Part shown: positions 1 to 8,917 of the stretch, piece by piece
Position numbering within the stretch: the first letter of the stretch is position 1
Layout: each line of letters opens with the position of its first letter
Source of the DNA: Nitrospira sp.
Lineage (GTDB): Bacteria; Nitrospirota; Nitrospiria; Nitrospirales; Nitrospiraceae
Reading direction: 5' to 3'
NCBI GenBank assembly: GCA_029194675.1
Contig: JARFXP010000007.1
Location: 28,176-92,175 of the forward strand
DNA length: 64,000 nt
Made by a program: the position numbers and the translations under genes
Notes under the pieces: model-generated
The model's database searches: none
The model's input: only the letters and a program-made list of their open reading frames with translations
What the model was told of the DNA's origin: nothing

Positions 1-144
1 CTGCACCAAATCGGTGAACTGTTTGTCGGTTCGAATAACCAGCACACGTTGCAATGGTCGGTTTCCGGCTTTCAGCGCTTCGCGTACGGCATGGAGGCCG
101 TAGAGAATCTCCTGGGAATTAACGCTTCCACCGGGTTGTGCCAT
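1..144 (-). CDS. rlmB: TrmH/SpoU-family rRNA 2'-O-methyltransferase, N-terminal part
   Basis: The first 48 codons of a gene that runs off the left edge. The N-terminus contains ILYGLHAVREAL, the hallmark start of the RlmB/TrmH substrate-binding domain, followed by LQRVLVIRTDKQ. RlmB methylates the ribose of G2251 in 23S rRNA (family knowledge). The start ATG at 144 lies inside the end of cysS, so the two genes overlap by 26 bp and are probably cotranscribed. The catalytic SPOUT knot lies outside the window, so the exact family member is not proven. Confidence 0.8.
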   Translation of the reverse strand, partial: MAQPGGSVNSQEILYGLHAVREALKAGNRPLQRVLVIRTDKQFTDLVQ

Positions 145-1597
145 CTGGCTTGTCCTCTAGCGTGATACCCAAAGACTTTAGGTCGGCACGAATTTCGTCA
201 GCTCTTTTGAAATCTCTTCTCTTCTTTGCCTCGATGCGTTCAATCAATTTGCCGTCGATCTCCGCTTCAGTCATTTGTTTTGCTACTATTACCGTCGGTG
301 GAAAAGTTTTAAGCACCAGCTGAGCAGGCTCTGGTACAATGCGGACGTTGAAATCCCACCGATCTAGATGAAACAAACCCAACACGGCGCCTAGGGAATG
401 AAATACCTGGCGCGCAGTCTGTCTACCTTCTGTGGATAGTCCGGCTCCCAGGAGTTTGTTCACATCGCTCCGCAAGGCCTGTAAGGACGCAATCGCCATC
501 GGCGTGTTGAAGTCATCATCCATCGCTGACTTGAACGCGGCCCTGCAGCGATCGATCGCGTGGTCAAGCCCCTGGTCCACGATCGCATTTCCGCCGGACT
601 CGGCTAAGCGTCCGAAGAGGTCATAGAACCCATTGAGAGCGCTCTTTGTCTCCTTCAATGCCTGATCAGAAAAATCCAGTGGCCCGTGGTAATGAGTTGA
701 AAGGAGAAAGTATCTGAGGATTTCCCCCATGATTTCTTGCGGCCACTCCGACTTCTCAAAAATTTCACGGATTGTGAAGAAGTTGCCGAGAGACTTCGAC
801 ATCTTCTCTTTGTTGATCTGAACGAACCCGTTGTGAACCCAATAGCGTGCGAATTCTTTTCCTGTCGCGCCGCATGATTGGGCAATCTCGTTTTCATGAT
901 GTGGGAAGATGAGATCCATCCCACCGCCATGGATGTCGAAGGTTTCACCGAGGTGTCGAATCGACATGGCTGAACACTCGATGTGCCAGCCCGGCCGCCC
1001 TGGTCCCCACGGGCTTTCCCATGCCGGCTCGCCTGGCTTACTGCTCTTCCAAAGGGCAAAGTCCATCGGGTGATGTTTTCGGTCATCCACATCCACACGA
1101 GCGCCGGCTTGCAAGTCATCGAGCCGTCGTTTTGACAGCCTTCCATATTCCGGATATTTCGAGACCTCAAAATACACGTCTCCATCCACTGCGTAGGCCA
1201 ATCCCTTTTTGATCAGTCGTTCTGTCAGCTGAATGATGTCGCCTATATGTTCCGTGGCCTTGGGCTCTGCAGTCGCAGCTCGGATCCCGAGCTTACCCAT
1301 ATCCTCATGGTAGGCCTGAATGAACTTGGCCGTCACGGCATCACAAGAAACTCCCTGTTCATTCGCCCGCTTGATGATCTTGTCGTCCACATCAGTGAAG
1401 TTCTTGACGAAAGCCACAGCATAACCGCTATACTCCAAGTACCGCCGGAGCACATCGAATACCAACGCGCTGCGGGCATGACCGATGTGGCAATAGTCAT
1501 AGACCGTCACACCGCAAACGTACATACGTACTTTCTGCAGTTCAATCGACTCGAACGCCTCTTGTCTCCCAGTCAGGGTATTGAACAGTTTAAGCAT
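119..1597 (-). CDS. cysS: cysteinyl-tRNA synthetase
   Basis: A class I aminoacyl-tRNA synthetase of 492 residues, the usual length for CysS. It charges tRNA-Cys in the cytoplasm. The zinc-binding Cys28 sits in [10 protein letters not shown], the HIGH motif is at residues 37-40, and KMSKS lies near residue 265 ([11 protein letters not shown]). [18 protein letters not shown] is the typical zinc/cysteine-recognition stretch. It starts 5 bp after the DedA gene and overlaps rlmB at its 3' end. The order surE-dedA-cysS-rlmB suggests one housekeeping operon. Confidence 0.97.
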   Translation of the reverse strand: MLKLFNTLTGRQEAFESIELQKVRMYVCGVTVYDYCHIGHARSALVFDVLRRYLEYSGYAVAFVKNFTDVDDKIIKRANEQGVSCDAVTAKFIQAYHEDMGKLGIRAATAEPKATEHIGDIIQLTERLIKKGLAYAVDGDVYFEVSKYPEYGRLSKRRLDDLQAGARVDVDDRKHHPMDFALWKSSKPGEPAWESPWGPGRPGWHIECSAMSIRHLGETFDIHGGGMDLIFPHHENEIAQSCGATGKEFARYWVHNGFVQINKEKMSKSLGNFFTIREIFEKSEWPQEIMGEILRYFLLSTHYHGPLDFSDQALKETKSALNGFYDLFGRLAESGGNAIVDQGLDHAIDRCRAAFKSAMDDDFNTPMAIASLQALRSDVNKLLGAGLSTEGRQTARQVFHSLGAVLGLFHLDRWDFNVRIVPEPAQLVLKTFPPTVIVAKQMTEAEIDGKLIERIEAKKRRDFKRADEIRADLKSLGITLEDKPDGTTRWKR

Positions 1598-1602
1598 ACG
1601 GT

Positions 1603-2241
1603 TTAAGCTTCCGGACTCGTTCGTCGCCTTGGCCAGTGAGACCAGAGGAAGTACCCAATGGCTGCAGCCAGGACAAGTCCGATGACGATGTCAAATTGAT
1701 GAAAGTAATCCCGAAGATGTTCCCACTGTTCACCCATACGAAGACCGATATAGGCCAACAGATAGCACCAGGGCAGCGCCCCTACAAATGTGAAGACGAT
1801 AAACCGTGGGAAATTCATCTTCGCAATGCCGGCCGGAAGCGATATGAACGTCCGCACCACCGGGAGCATTCTGCCGAAAAAGACGGCTGCCTCTCCATAT
1901 TTGGCGAACCAGCGATCGGCGATATCTAGATCGTGTTGTGAGACCAGGAAATACGGTCCATAGCGCTCTGCAAATGGTCGCCCACCCCAGACGCCCGCAT
2001 AGTAGGCCACAATCGAACCGAGCACATTGCCGACCGCGCCGGCCAGCGTGACCCCGAGCATCGTAAACTGTCCGGTCATGACCAGATAGCCGGAAAACGG
2101 CATGATAATTTCACTGGGGAGCGGAATGCAGGCACTTTCGACGGCCATCGTGAAGAGGATGCCCCCATAGCCGAACCTGGAAATGCAGGCAATGACGAAT
2201 CGGCTCAGCTCGCTGATGATGGTCTCGATCAGTCCTCCCAT
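1603..2241 (-). CDS. DedA-family membrane protein (SNARE-associated/VTT domain)
   Basis: A 212-residue polytopic membrane protein. Family features include ESACIPLPSEIIMPFSGYL near the N-terminus, GNVLGSIVAYYAG, and FGRMLPVVRTFISLPAGIAKM, the conserved arginine/glycine re-entrant segment of DedA proteins. Members act in the inner membrane in lipid-carrier handling and envelope homeostasis (undecaprenyl phosphate recycling is known for some). The ATG at 2241 was chosen because it overlaps the surE stop by one base (TGATG), the typical coupling in this operon. The open frame extends further upstream, but only inside surE. Confidence 0.88.
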   Translation of the reverse strand: MGGLIETIISELSRFVIACISRFGYGGILFTMAVESACIPLPSEIIMPFSGYLVMTGQFTMLGVTLAGAVGNVLGSIVAYYAGVWGGRPFAERYGPYFLVSQHDLDIADRWFAKYGEAAVFFGRMLPVVRTFISLPAGIAKMNFPRFIVFTFVGALPWCYLLAYIGLRMGEQWEHLRDYFHQFDIVIGLVLAAAIGYFLWSHWPRRRTSPEA

Positions 2242-3053
2242 CACGCCCCTACCTGCCCTGTACGGCCGATCGCTGCCCGAGCGATTGAGGACTTCTTGAC
2301 ACCCCTGGCAATGATCGGCGCCCACTCGCGGAATTGATCCAGCACGCCATGATGCGTCGTGTCCAGACGGATCGGGGTGATGGAGACAAACCCTTCTTCG
2401 ATCGCCTCGTGATCAGCGTCTTTACTGCGACTCCACGATATCCGCTCACCGGCAATCCAATAATATTTACGCCCGCGCGGATCGAGCTTTTCGATGATCG
2501 GATTATGAAACCGCCTTCGGCTGAGACAGGTGACCCGCACGCCGCTGATTCCGCGTTGCGGGCGATTTGGGATATTCACGTTCACGAGCGTCTCCTCCGG
2601 CAGACCGTGGGCAAGGACAAGCCGAACCACACGTACCGCATAGGTTGCACCGACGTCAAAGCGAAATGTCTGCACTCCTTCTTGGGATACCGCTACGGAC
2701 GGTATTCCAAGGATGGTCCCTTCCATCGCCGCCGACACGGTGCCCGAGTACATCACATCATCGCCGAGGTTGACCCCTTTGTTAATGCCGGACACGACGA
2801 TCGCAGGCGGTTTTGGCATGACTTTGAGCAGCGCAAGATTCACACAATCCACAGGGGTTCCATTCACGGCATACGTGCGTGGACTCAGTTCATGGAGGCG
2901 CAATGGCTTGTGCAATGTCACGGCGTGAGCGACTGCCGTGCGTTCCCGATCCGGGGCGACAATCCAGACTTCACCGATCGCAGCGAGCGCCTTCGCCAAT
3001 GCGGTGATCCCCGGCGAATAGATACCGTCGTCGTTGGTCACGAGGATGCGCAT
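2241..3053 (-). CDS. surE: 5'/3'-nucleotidase SurE
   Basis: A 270-residue survival protein E, a metal-dependent nucleoside monophosphate phosphatase. The N-terminus MRILVTNDDGIYSPGI carries the conserved Asp pair of the active site. VVSGINKGVNLGDDVMYSGTV holds the second conserved metal and phosphate site (SGIN and YSGTV). The length fits the family. It is first in an apparent operon with a DedA gene, cysS and rlmB, and lies about 100 bp downstream of a tRNA-Pro gene on the same strand. Confidence 0.96.
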   Translation of the reverse strand: MRILVTNDDGIYSPGITALAKALAAIGEVWIVAPDRERTAVAHAVTLHKPLRLHELSPRTYAVNGTPVDCVNLALLKVMPKPPAIVVSGINKGVNLGDDVMYSGTVSAAMEGTILGIPSVAVSQEGVQTFRFDVGATYAVRVVRLVLAHGLPEETLVNVNIPNRPQRGISGVRVTCLSRRRFHNPIIEKLDPRGRKYYWIAGERISWSRSKDADHEAIEEGFVSITPIRLDTTHHGVLDQFREWAPIIARGVKKSSIARAAIGRTGQVGA

Positions 3054-3152
3054 GATCAGCCTTCAACACAAAGAGCTGCGCGCTGGATCAAGACCGAGTC
3101 GGTGGATACAGCCGCTCAGTTCTGAGCCCCCATCACTCAGCACTTTGGAGAT

Positions 3153-3229
3153 TGGTCGGGGCGGCGGGATTTGAACCCACGACCACTCGCACCCCAAGCG
3201 AGTGCGCTACCGGGCTGCGCTACGCCCCG
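3153..3229 (-). tRNA. tRNA-Pro (anticodon GGG)
   Basis: The reverse complement folds as a 77-nt cloverleaf. The acceptor stem pairs CGGGGCG with CGCCCCG, followed by A and an encoded CCA. The anticodon arm is CTCGC-TTGGGGT-GCGAG, giving anticodon GGG. The T arm contains the GGTTCAAATCC consensus. It lies upstream of surE on the same strand. Confidence 0.95.
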
Positions 3230-3303
3230 ACACGGTCTTAACTCCGTAGGTACCCATCCTGGCAGATGAGTAGGCGACTGTCTTCGGTGAAACTGCCCTT
3301 CTC

Positions 3304-3654
3304 TCACAACGAATGAGCGTCGATAATCTTGAGAATCACTTGGAGATCCCCCCTCAACTTTTTGGCGACCTCCTTCGGGCGCAGCCGACGTGAAGCAGCC
3401 TGCCCACGACGTACCCAGTATCGCTTGACGCCCTCAAGGGTATGCCCCTCCTCATAGAGCATACGCTTGATTTCCAGAACGGTTTCGACATCCCGTTGAA
3501 TATAGAGGCGTTGGTTCCCTCGACTCTTTTTGGGCTTCAAAAAAGTGAATTGAGTTTCCCAGAAACGAAGCACATACGCGGGAAGCTTCGTCAATCGACT
3601 CACTTCGCCGATTTTATAGAAAACCTTGCTCCCCAGCCTGGGTTCAGTTCCCAT
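3304..3654 (-). CDS. MerR-family transcriptional regulator
   Basis: A 116-residue protein with an N-terminal MerR winged helix: FYKIGEVSRLTKLPAYVLRFW followed by a wing ending NQRLYIQRDVETVLEIKRML. The C-terminus is short and basic, without the long dimerisation and effector domain of metal-sensing MerR proteins. This matches the small MerR proteins often encoded next to IHF genes. The ATG at 3654 has a GAGG ribosome site six bases upstream; a GTG at 3666 is an alternative. It follows the IHF-like gene on the same strand, with a palindromic repeat between them. Confidence 0.85.
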   Translation of the reverse strand: MGTEPRLGSKVFYKIGEVSRLTKLPAYVLRFWETQFTFLKPKKSRGNQRLYIQRDVETVLEIKRMLYEEGHTLEGVKRYWVRRGQAASRRLRPKEVAKKLRGDLQVILKIIDAHSL

Positions 3655-3727
3655 GACCGGCCTCACGGTACGCCTTGTCGTTTGTCGACGGAGCCGAGCT
3701 GGTTGTTGACCTGTCTGCTTTGTTTAC

Positions 3728-3852
3728 GCAGGATGATCAAAAAGACCACCCGCAAGGCCGCAGCGAGCGACAAGCCGAGCCGTACAATGCGTCGTACGGT
3801 GAGGCTTTGAGCGATGCGAGAACGAAGCGGGCGGTTTTTTTCAGCATCCTGC
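3728..3852. repeat. REP-like palindromic intergenic element
   Basis: A roughly 125-bp imperfect palindrome. The ends are inverted copies: GCAGGATGATCAAAAAG at 3728 and TTTTTCAGCATCCTGC ending at 3852. GC-rich inner arms (GGGTGG against CCGCCC) and a central GTAC-containing stem (CCGTAC/GTACGG) continue the symmetry. It abuts the IHF stop codon. Read on the minus strand, a GC-rich stem followed by a T tract could end the IHF transcript. I recall similar elements from Nitrospira genomes but could not check copy number. Confidence 0.6.
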
Positions 3853-4127
3853 TATGAATTGACGTATTTCTTGAATACCTGGCTCGGCCGAAACGTCACC
3901 ACTCGACGGGGGGTAATGCCGATTTCTTCTCCAGTTCGAGGATTTCGTCCTTTACGGGCTCCCTTGCTGCGGACAACAAAATTTCCAAACCCCGCGATTT
4001 TGACCGATTCGCCCTTCTGCAAGACGGACTTCAGCAAATTCAGCACAAACTCAACGATATCAGCTGCTTCATTTTTTGAGATGCCGACTTGCTTGAAAAT
4101 TTCGTCACCGATATCCGCCTTTCTCAT
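3852..4127 (-). CDS. ihfA: integration host factor alpha / HU-family DNA-binding protein
   Basis: A 91-residue histone-like protein starting MRKADIGDEIFKQVGISK. The DNA-binding arm signature GFGNFVVRSKGARKGRNPRTG is complete, with the conserved NP(R)TG tip. Length and sequence fit IHF-alpha better than HU (GESVKIAGFGNF, ITPRRVVTFRPS). The frame continues 36 codons upstream, but that stretch is basic and unlike the family, so the ATG at 4127 is preferred. IHF bends DNA and assists sigma-54 promoters, of which this window has candidates. Confidence 0.92.
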   Translation of the reverse strand: MRKADIGDEIFKQVGISKNEAADIVEFVLNLLKSVLQKGESVKIAGFGNFVVRSKGARKGRNPRTGEEIGITPRRVVTFRPSQVFKKYVNS

Positions 4128-4268
4128 GCCACCCCCATACGTGACCACTGCAACCCGCCGCGTTTCTGTCCGACCGGCTCCTCTCGCGATTCGATGAGTT
4201 TTGCTTAAGTTACGTGAGGTTATGAGACCTGTCAAGAATTAATTTGGTGAATGTTTATGAAAAATACT

Positions 4269-5918
4269 CTAGCCCTTGGCGAGAAGCTTGTACTCGATAC
4301 TGTCTACGAGTGCCTGCCAGGTCGCTTCGATGATGTTTTCTGAAACCCCCACCGTCCCCCACTTATCTTTGTGGTCTCCGGATTCGATCAGGACACGTAC
4401 TTTTGATTCGGTCCCCCGATTGGCCGCCAGCACACGCACCTTATAGTCAAGCAGCTTTACTTCTCGAAGCTGAGGGTAGAATTTTTCCAATGACTTACGC
4501 AGCGCATGGTCAAGCGCATTGACCGGTCCGGTCCCGACAGCCGCCGTATGTTCGATAGCCTCTCCCACCTTGACCATTACCGTCGCCTCAGAAAGAGGAG
4601 CTCCGTTCTCCTGCTTTTTTTCAACGATGACTCGGAATCCGAGCAATTGAAACGAAGGTTTGTGGCTCCCCATCGCCTTCCGCATCAACAGTTCGAACGA
4701 TCCTTCTGCGCCTTCGAATTGATAGCCCTGGTTCTCACGGTCTTTCAGCGTATGTATCAGCTCGTCGACCTTGGAATGGTTCTTTGGAAGCTTGATGCCG
4801 TAGGCGTCAATCTTATCGAGCAGGCTGCTCCGTCCACCATAGTCCGAGATCAGCATCCGCTGTCGATTACCGACTTTGGTCGGATCGACATGCTCATAGG
4901 TCGCAGAATTCTTCAGCACCGCATGAATATGGACTCCGCCTTTGTGCGCAAACGCGGCATCGCCGACATAGGGTTGATGCTTGTTCGGCATCAGGTTTGC
5001 CACTTCGGTGACGAAGCCTGAAACAGCTTTCAGATGGCTCAAGCGATCGGCCAAAACAGGCCGCTTCATCTTCAACTCCAAATTGGGAATGATCGAACAA
5101 AGGTTCGCGTTCCCACATCGCTCACCAATCCCGTTGATCGTACCCTGCACCTGAACGATGCCGGTCTCGATCGCCACCAGGGAATTGGCCACCGCCATTT
5201 CGCAGTCGTTATGAGCGTGAATTCCGAGCGGAACCGGGCATTCGCGTTGAACCACTCGGCAAATCTCTCCGATCTCCCACGGCATCGTTCCACCGTTGGT
5301 GTCACACAGGATCACTCGCTCAGCTCCGGCCTCTACCGCTTTTCTGATGGTGGCGAGCGCATACTCGGGATTAGTCTTGTATCCGTCGAAGAAATGTTCC
5401 GCATCGTAGAACACCCGGCGTCCCTTCCCGTGGAGGTATGCGATGGAATCCGCGATCAACTCCAGATTCTTAGCCAGCGAGATCCCGAGGGCATCCGTTA
5501 CATGGAAGGACCAGGTTTTTCCGAACAGAGTGATCGTCTTTGTTTCGGCACGGAGCAATGCCTGAAGATTGGGGTCCTTGCGGACAGCATTGCCGGCTTT
5601 TCTCGTAGAACCGAACGCGATGACCTCGGCATGTTGCAGCGGGATCGTCTTAATCATCCGGAAGAACTCAATGTCTTTCGGATTCGCTCCGGGCCAGCCG
5701 CCTTCAATAAAATGAACCCCAAGGCCATCCAACTTTTGCGCAATGAGCACTTTGTCTTCGGCTGAAAAACTGACATCCTCTGCCTGGGCGCCATCACGCA
5801 GCGTCGTATCGTAGATTTCCAACGACGCTGTCTGATCCGCAGACAGCTTTCCTTCAAGAACCGGCGGTTGCTCACTCGAAGCGCGGGAAGAGCCGGATGG
5901 TGAGGTGTTGCGAGCCAT
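4269..5918 (-). CDS. cimA: (R)-citramalate synthase
   Basis: A 549-residue HMGL-like acyltransferase. LEIYDTTLRDGAQAEDVSFS is the catalytic start of the TIM barrel. FIEGGWPGANPKD and CDTNGGTMPWEI are typical of the citramalate-synthase subgroup rather than LeuA. HAHNDCEMAVANSL carries the metal-binding HxH. The C-terminal part (from about residue 400) is a LeuA-type dimer domain. The enzyme condenses pyruvate and acetyl-CoA to citramalate for isoleucine synthesis. The first 25 residues are Ser-rich and variable, so the true start could be a little downstream. Confidence 0.92.
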   Translation of the reverse strand: MARNTSPSGSSRASSEQPPVLEGKLSADQTASLEIYDTTLRDGAQAEDVSFSAEDKVLIAQKLDGLGVHFIEGGWPGANPKDIEFFRMIKTIPLQHAEVIAFGSTRKAGNAVRKDPNLQALLRAETKTITLFGKTWSFHVTDALGISLAKNLELIADSIAYLHGKGRRVFYDAEHFFDGYKTNPEYALATIRKAVEAGAERVILCDTNGGTMPWEIGEICRVVQRECPVPLGIHAHNDCEMAVANSLVAIETGIVQVQGTINGIGERCGNANLCSIIPNLELKMKRPVLADRLSHLKAVSGFVTEVANLMPNKHQPYVGDAAFAHKGGVHIHAVLKNSATYEHVDPTKVGNRQRMLISDYGGRSSLLDKIDAYGIKLPKNHSKVDELIHTLKDRENQGYQFEGAEGSFELLMRKAMGSHKPSFQLLGFRVIVEKKQENGAPLSEATVMVKVGEAIEHTAAVGTGPVNALDHALRKSLEKFYPQLREVKLLDYKVRVLAANRGTESKVRVLIESGDHKDKWGTVGVSENIIEATWQALVDSIEYKLLAKG

Positions 5919-5960
5919 GGGAAGAAAGGGTATCAGGAGCGGGACTCTCCTGTCGAGACG

Positions 5961-6443
5961 TCAAGGTCCGGGCAATTCGCGGCAGCCTGAGTCGCTAGCG
6001 ATCAGCCGGATTTCGCGACATACCTCCTCCTTCAAATCCCAAGGCATACGTGGTGCCGTGTCAGAGTGTAACCCCCAAAGTCTCTCGGGTAAAACCCTTG
6101 TCCCCTTATCCTCTCCGCTCCAGCCGATGGGATTTAAGAGAGCCAAACTTCCGATCCACCTATCTGTGCATCGGACTGAAGAGGATTCCCTGTTTGATCG
6201 GCAGATAGAGCTCCATGTCGGTCTTGGTGGCGATTTCACTGCTCGAAAGCTTATGGGAGGAACGATCAACTCCTTGATATCAAGCCCCAGCCCATCACCG
6301 GAGGTTCCGTGGCAACCGACACAGTGCTGTTGGTAAATTCTCTCTCCGTTCTTTTGATTTCCCGGGGAGTGTTGCGCCAGCGCGACGGATCCGGTCAAAG
6401 CGACTGCGACAAGACTCATCACAATACGTGAGTACCTACCCAT
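5961..6443 (-). pseudogene. c-type cytochrome, frameshifted
   Basis: A signal peptide (MSLVAVALTGSVALAQ) is followed by one haem site, CVGCH, and the stretch GDGLGLDIKELIVPP typical of small Nitrospira-type monohaem cytochromes. From about 6240 downstream the expected continuation (TKTDMELYLPIKQGILF) lies in another frame and ends at a stop. The annotated frame therefore reads an unrelated tail. I interpret this as a gene broken after the haem half. The start is uncertain: ATG 6443 has a ribosome site almost touching it. Confidence 0.55.
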
Positions 6444-6524
6444 CCCTCCGGTTAGATTGTTTCCAGGGCACCGTATCAACCGGCAATGCATGCGCAATCG
6501 AGAACGGACATCGGCGCGCGATTG

Positions 6525-7127
6525 TCAGTGTTGATGTTGCTCCCCTCCGCCGGATCCTCCACTCCCATGATCGCTACCACCCTGCCCCTGCCCGCTACCT
6601 CCCATGCCCCCACGACCCATGCCACCCATCCCACCGCGACCCATTCCGCCTCCGTGCCGCGTTTCGCTCTTCATTTGTTCGTGATGGGCACTGTCCTTCT
6701 CTCGTTGGTCAGGAGTCAATAGTGCCATGGCGCTGCGCTTACTTTTGATCGCCTCGAATAGACAGGCCCCTTCCGCTTGTTTTAGTTGCTCGACTTTCGC
6801 CTGAATCGCATTGAGGTCTGCCGGTTCATCTTCCGCCAGCGCATGGAGTTCAAGTCTTGCCACCTTGACATCGGCTTCCAACCGAGCTTCGGTTCGTCTG
6901 AAATCCAGTTGCAAGGCCTTGAGCTTGCCGATTTGTTCCGGCGTCAACCCAAACTCTTTGGCATGCTTCAGCAGATGTTTCAGATAGTGCCCGCCATGGT
7001 CATCTTGGTCTTCCTGATCATGACCACCGTGTGTCATCATCCCCCGGCCTTCGTCCGCAAGGCCCAGGAGTGCGGCCATCGCGATAATCACCGCCGCTCC
7101 CCTTAACCCAACAATCCACTTCGTCAT
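6525..7127 (-). CDS. Spy/CpxP-like periplasmic protein with Gly/Met-rich tail
   Basis: A 200-residue exported protein. An N-terminal signal segment is followed by a His/Asp-rich patch (THGGHDQEDQDDHGGH). Next comes an alpha-helical region with LTPEQIGKLKALQLDFRRTEARLE and MALLTPDQREK, the LTxxQ repeats of Spy/CpxP chaperones. The last 60 residues are a low-complexity GMGRGGMGG tail ending in His. The Met/His-rich ends suggest metal contact (inference). ATG 7127 has GGAGG eight bases upstream; an ATG two codons earlier is too close to it. Confidence 0.75.
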   Translation of the reverse strand: MTKWIVGLRGAAVIIAMAALLGLADEGRGMMTHGGHDQEDQDDHGGHYLKHLLKHAKEFGLTPEQIGKLKALQLDFRRTEARLEADVKVARLELHALAEDEPADLNAIQAKVEQLKQAEGACLFEAIKSKRSAMALLTPDQREKDSAHHEQMKSETRHGGGMGRGGMGGMGRGGMGGSGQGQGGSDHGSGGSGGGEQHQH

Positions 7128-7210
7128 GACCATTACCTCCCACCTTAGACAATCGGAAATCCTGGATCCCGCGTGCTGAGGGCCTGTTCCTACGACCCAA
7201 CAGCCTCCGA

Positions 7211-7795
7211 TCACTCGGATGCCGGGAGTGAAATCAGGACGCCGCCCAGCACGTCGTTGAGCTTATAGTCATGCTTCGCGCTACGAGGGTCGGCGTTGTG
7301 ACAGGTCACACAGCTTGGCGAAACGGCTTGGTCTGCGTAGACGGCTTGGAAATATCGACCGCCTCCCTCCCTGACAAAGCCCTTGTATGGCTGATCGGGA
7401 TGCGTCATAACCGCCTCGAGCGCTTTCTGTTCAAACTCGGTTCGCGGGCCGCTCTGCTTGTTGATCGGGTTGAGGCTGATCAACCGATAACGCACTTTGC
7501 TTCCCGTCAGCTCGGCCAAGCTCGATGACTCCTGAACGAATTGAGCCGGGAGAGGGAGTGCGCTTTCCAAACGCCATTTTTCCGACGATTTGATCGCACC
7601 TCTCTTCTGCATTCGCTCCACGACGTGGACTGTATAAAATGTCCTGTCGGCTGCCAGGACTGAATAAATATAGTCCGCCACCGTCTCCAATGGAACGCTG
7701 CCGGTCGATTCCTTGCCGGCGTTACCCATTCCCCAACTCCCGAGTACGCAGAGCGTAACGCTCAATCCTGCGATAAGACACTTCCTTGTTGACAT
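7211..7795 (-). CDS. DUF3365-type periplasmic haem protein
   Basis: A 194-residue exported protein with a signal peptide and a single CVTCH haem site near the C-terminus. It is preceded by YFQAVYADQAVSPSC and followed by DYKLNDVLGGVLISLP, the Tll0287/DUF3365 fold signature. YRLISLNPINKQSGPRTEFEQKALEAV is also typical. Such domains bind haem c and are thought to sense redox or ligand state. ATG 7795 has GGGAGGG upstream. The following gene on the minus strand is the Spy-like protein. Confidence 0.82.
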   Translation of the reverse strand: MSTRKCLIAGLSVTLCVLGSWGMGNAGKESTGSVPLETVADYIYSVLAADRTFYTVHVVERMQKRGAIKSSEKWRLESALPLPAQFVQESSSLAELTGSKVRYRLISLNPINKQSGPRTEFEQKALEAVMTHPDQPYKGFVREGGGRYFQAVYADQAVSPSCVTCHNADPRSAKHDYKLNDVLGGVLISLPASE

Positions 7796-8054
7796 GACAC
7801 CCTCCCTTCGACCGAACTTCGTCCAGCTGGGAGACCGGCACAACAACATGATAAAAATGGCGAATCCTTCCCTCCCTCCCTTGTGGGACGGTGGAAATTG
7901 ATTTCTTGACGATCATCCGCTGGCCTTGCAGTTCTTTCATCTCAAACGCCATAAGCTCCCACCCCGCATGACCGTACTCGTCAAGCGCGGCCTGGGTGCC
8001 TCGCCTGTCCGGCGGGACCTCGATCAGACGGTACTCAAACCGTGGTTGAGCCAG
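7722..8054 (-). CDS. DUF4177-like small protein without an ATG at its natural start
   Basis: The reverse strand encodes FEYRLIEVPPDRRGTQ, then AALDEYGHAGWELMAFEM and QGQRMIVKK. This matches DUF4177 (Y-x-V-x-E ... GxxGWELV ... I/V-x-K). No ATG precedes the domain. The frame opens after a TAA and offers CTG at 8054, with the first ATG inside the domain. The frame runs past the domain end and overlaps the next gene by 74 bp, so the 3' end may be frameshifted. Read it as a real but possibly decaying small gene. Confidence 0.45.
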   Translation of the reverse strand: MAQPRFEYRLIEVPPDRRGTQAALDEYGHAGWELMAFEMKELQGQRMIVKKSISTVPQGREGRIRHFYHVVVPVSQLDEVRSKGGCHVNKEVSYRRIERYALRTRELGNG

Positions 8055-8097
8055 GGAGGGTTACGACACCACCAGATCTACGCGGGATCCTCTGTCC

Positions 8098-8541
8098 CTA
8101 CACACCCCCATCTTCGATAGACACTCCAAGTCCGATCCAGGCCCTTAAGAGATCGTGACGGGTGATTGAGTACGCCACCTTCCCATTCTTCTTCACCGGC
8201 AAGCTTAAGAGTCGTTTGTCCTCCATGATTTTCACAGCTTCATCGACACTCGTCTCCTCGGTCACGGCGATGTGCTCCTTCACCATCACATCTTCGGCTG
8301 TTAAACGGTTGAGATCCTTTTTGGCTTCCAACGCCCGAAGAATGTCGAACTCGCTGATGAAGCCGATGAAGCTACCTCGTTCGTCGACGATCGGTGCGCC
8401 GGGGGTATGAGTGGCCAGGAGTTCAACGGCAACTCCCATCGCATTCTGATCACGACGAAAAACAAGCTCGTTCGTTGCACGTATCTGCCCGACGGTCTTG
8501 AACCCTCCCATAGGAACCCCTGGCCCGGTTAGCGTACTCAT
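8098..8541 (-). CDS. tandem CBS-domain protein
   Basis: A 147-residue protein made of two CBS motifs: GAPIVDERGSFIGFISEFDIL and LSLPVKKNGKVAYSITRHDLLRA. No catalytic domain is attached. CBS pairs bind adenosyl ligands and act as energy sensors in other proteins, but the partner here is unknown. A strong ribosome site (GGAGGAGG) precedes ATG 8541. It stands alone between the cytochrome gene and the DUF4177-like gene. Confidence 0.85.
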   Translation of the reverse strand: MSTLTGPGVPMGGFKTVGQIRATNELVFRRDQNAMGVAVELLATHTPGAPIVDERGSFIGFISEFDILRALEAKKDLNRLTAEDVMVKEHIAVTEETSVDEAVKIMEDKRLLSLPVKKNGKVAYSITRHDLLRAWIGLGVSIEDGGV

Positions 8542-8917
8542 TGCGCCTCCTCCTGATTGATGGCTGATATAGCTGAATCCGTTGTTTTCACGTAAGCCTC
8601 CCTTTCCTCTATTGACTGAGAGCCTTCCCCCCCAACATTGGATTCAGAAAAGTTGAGTACGATCCTAATACCATCACCACGTTGCAAGACATGTGCGATA
8701 GGTATTGAGTGAAACTGCGGCTTGTGAGAGCTAAACCAAGCGGTGAGAGGCCGATGTGATGCAGGAATACCCAGGGCGATATTATCAGGTGGGGAAAAAC
8801 GCGACAAAAGAGTGTGATGGGCCGATGGCTTCTGAACGCTTAGTCAATGCTTCCAATGACCTCGTAATCGACCCTCGGTCAGGTGATGCGTGCTTCGTTA
8901 AGAAACAGCAAAGGCTT
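8542..8917. other. intergenic region without a convincing gene
   Basis: About 375 bp between the CBS gene and the end of the next cytochrome gene. A minus-strand frame across 8538-8807 has no domain signal and ends in the CBS start. The stretch should contain the CBS promoter, but I see no clear -35/-10 pair, palindrome or RNA. Confidence 0.5.

Noticed and set aside
8538..8807. 89-residue minus-strand frame before the CBS gene
   Set aside because: No homology pattern, no ribosome site, and it only covers the CBS leader region.
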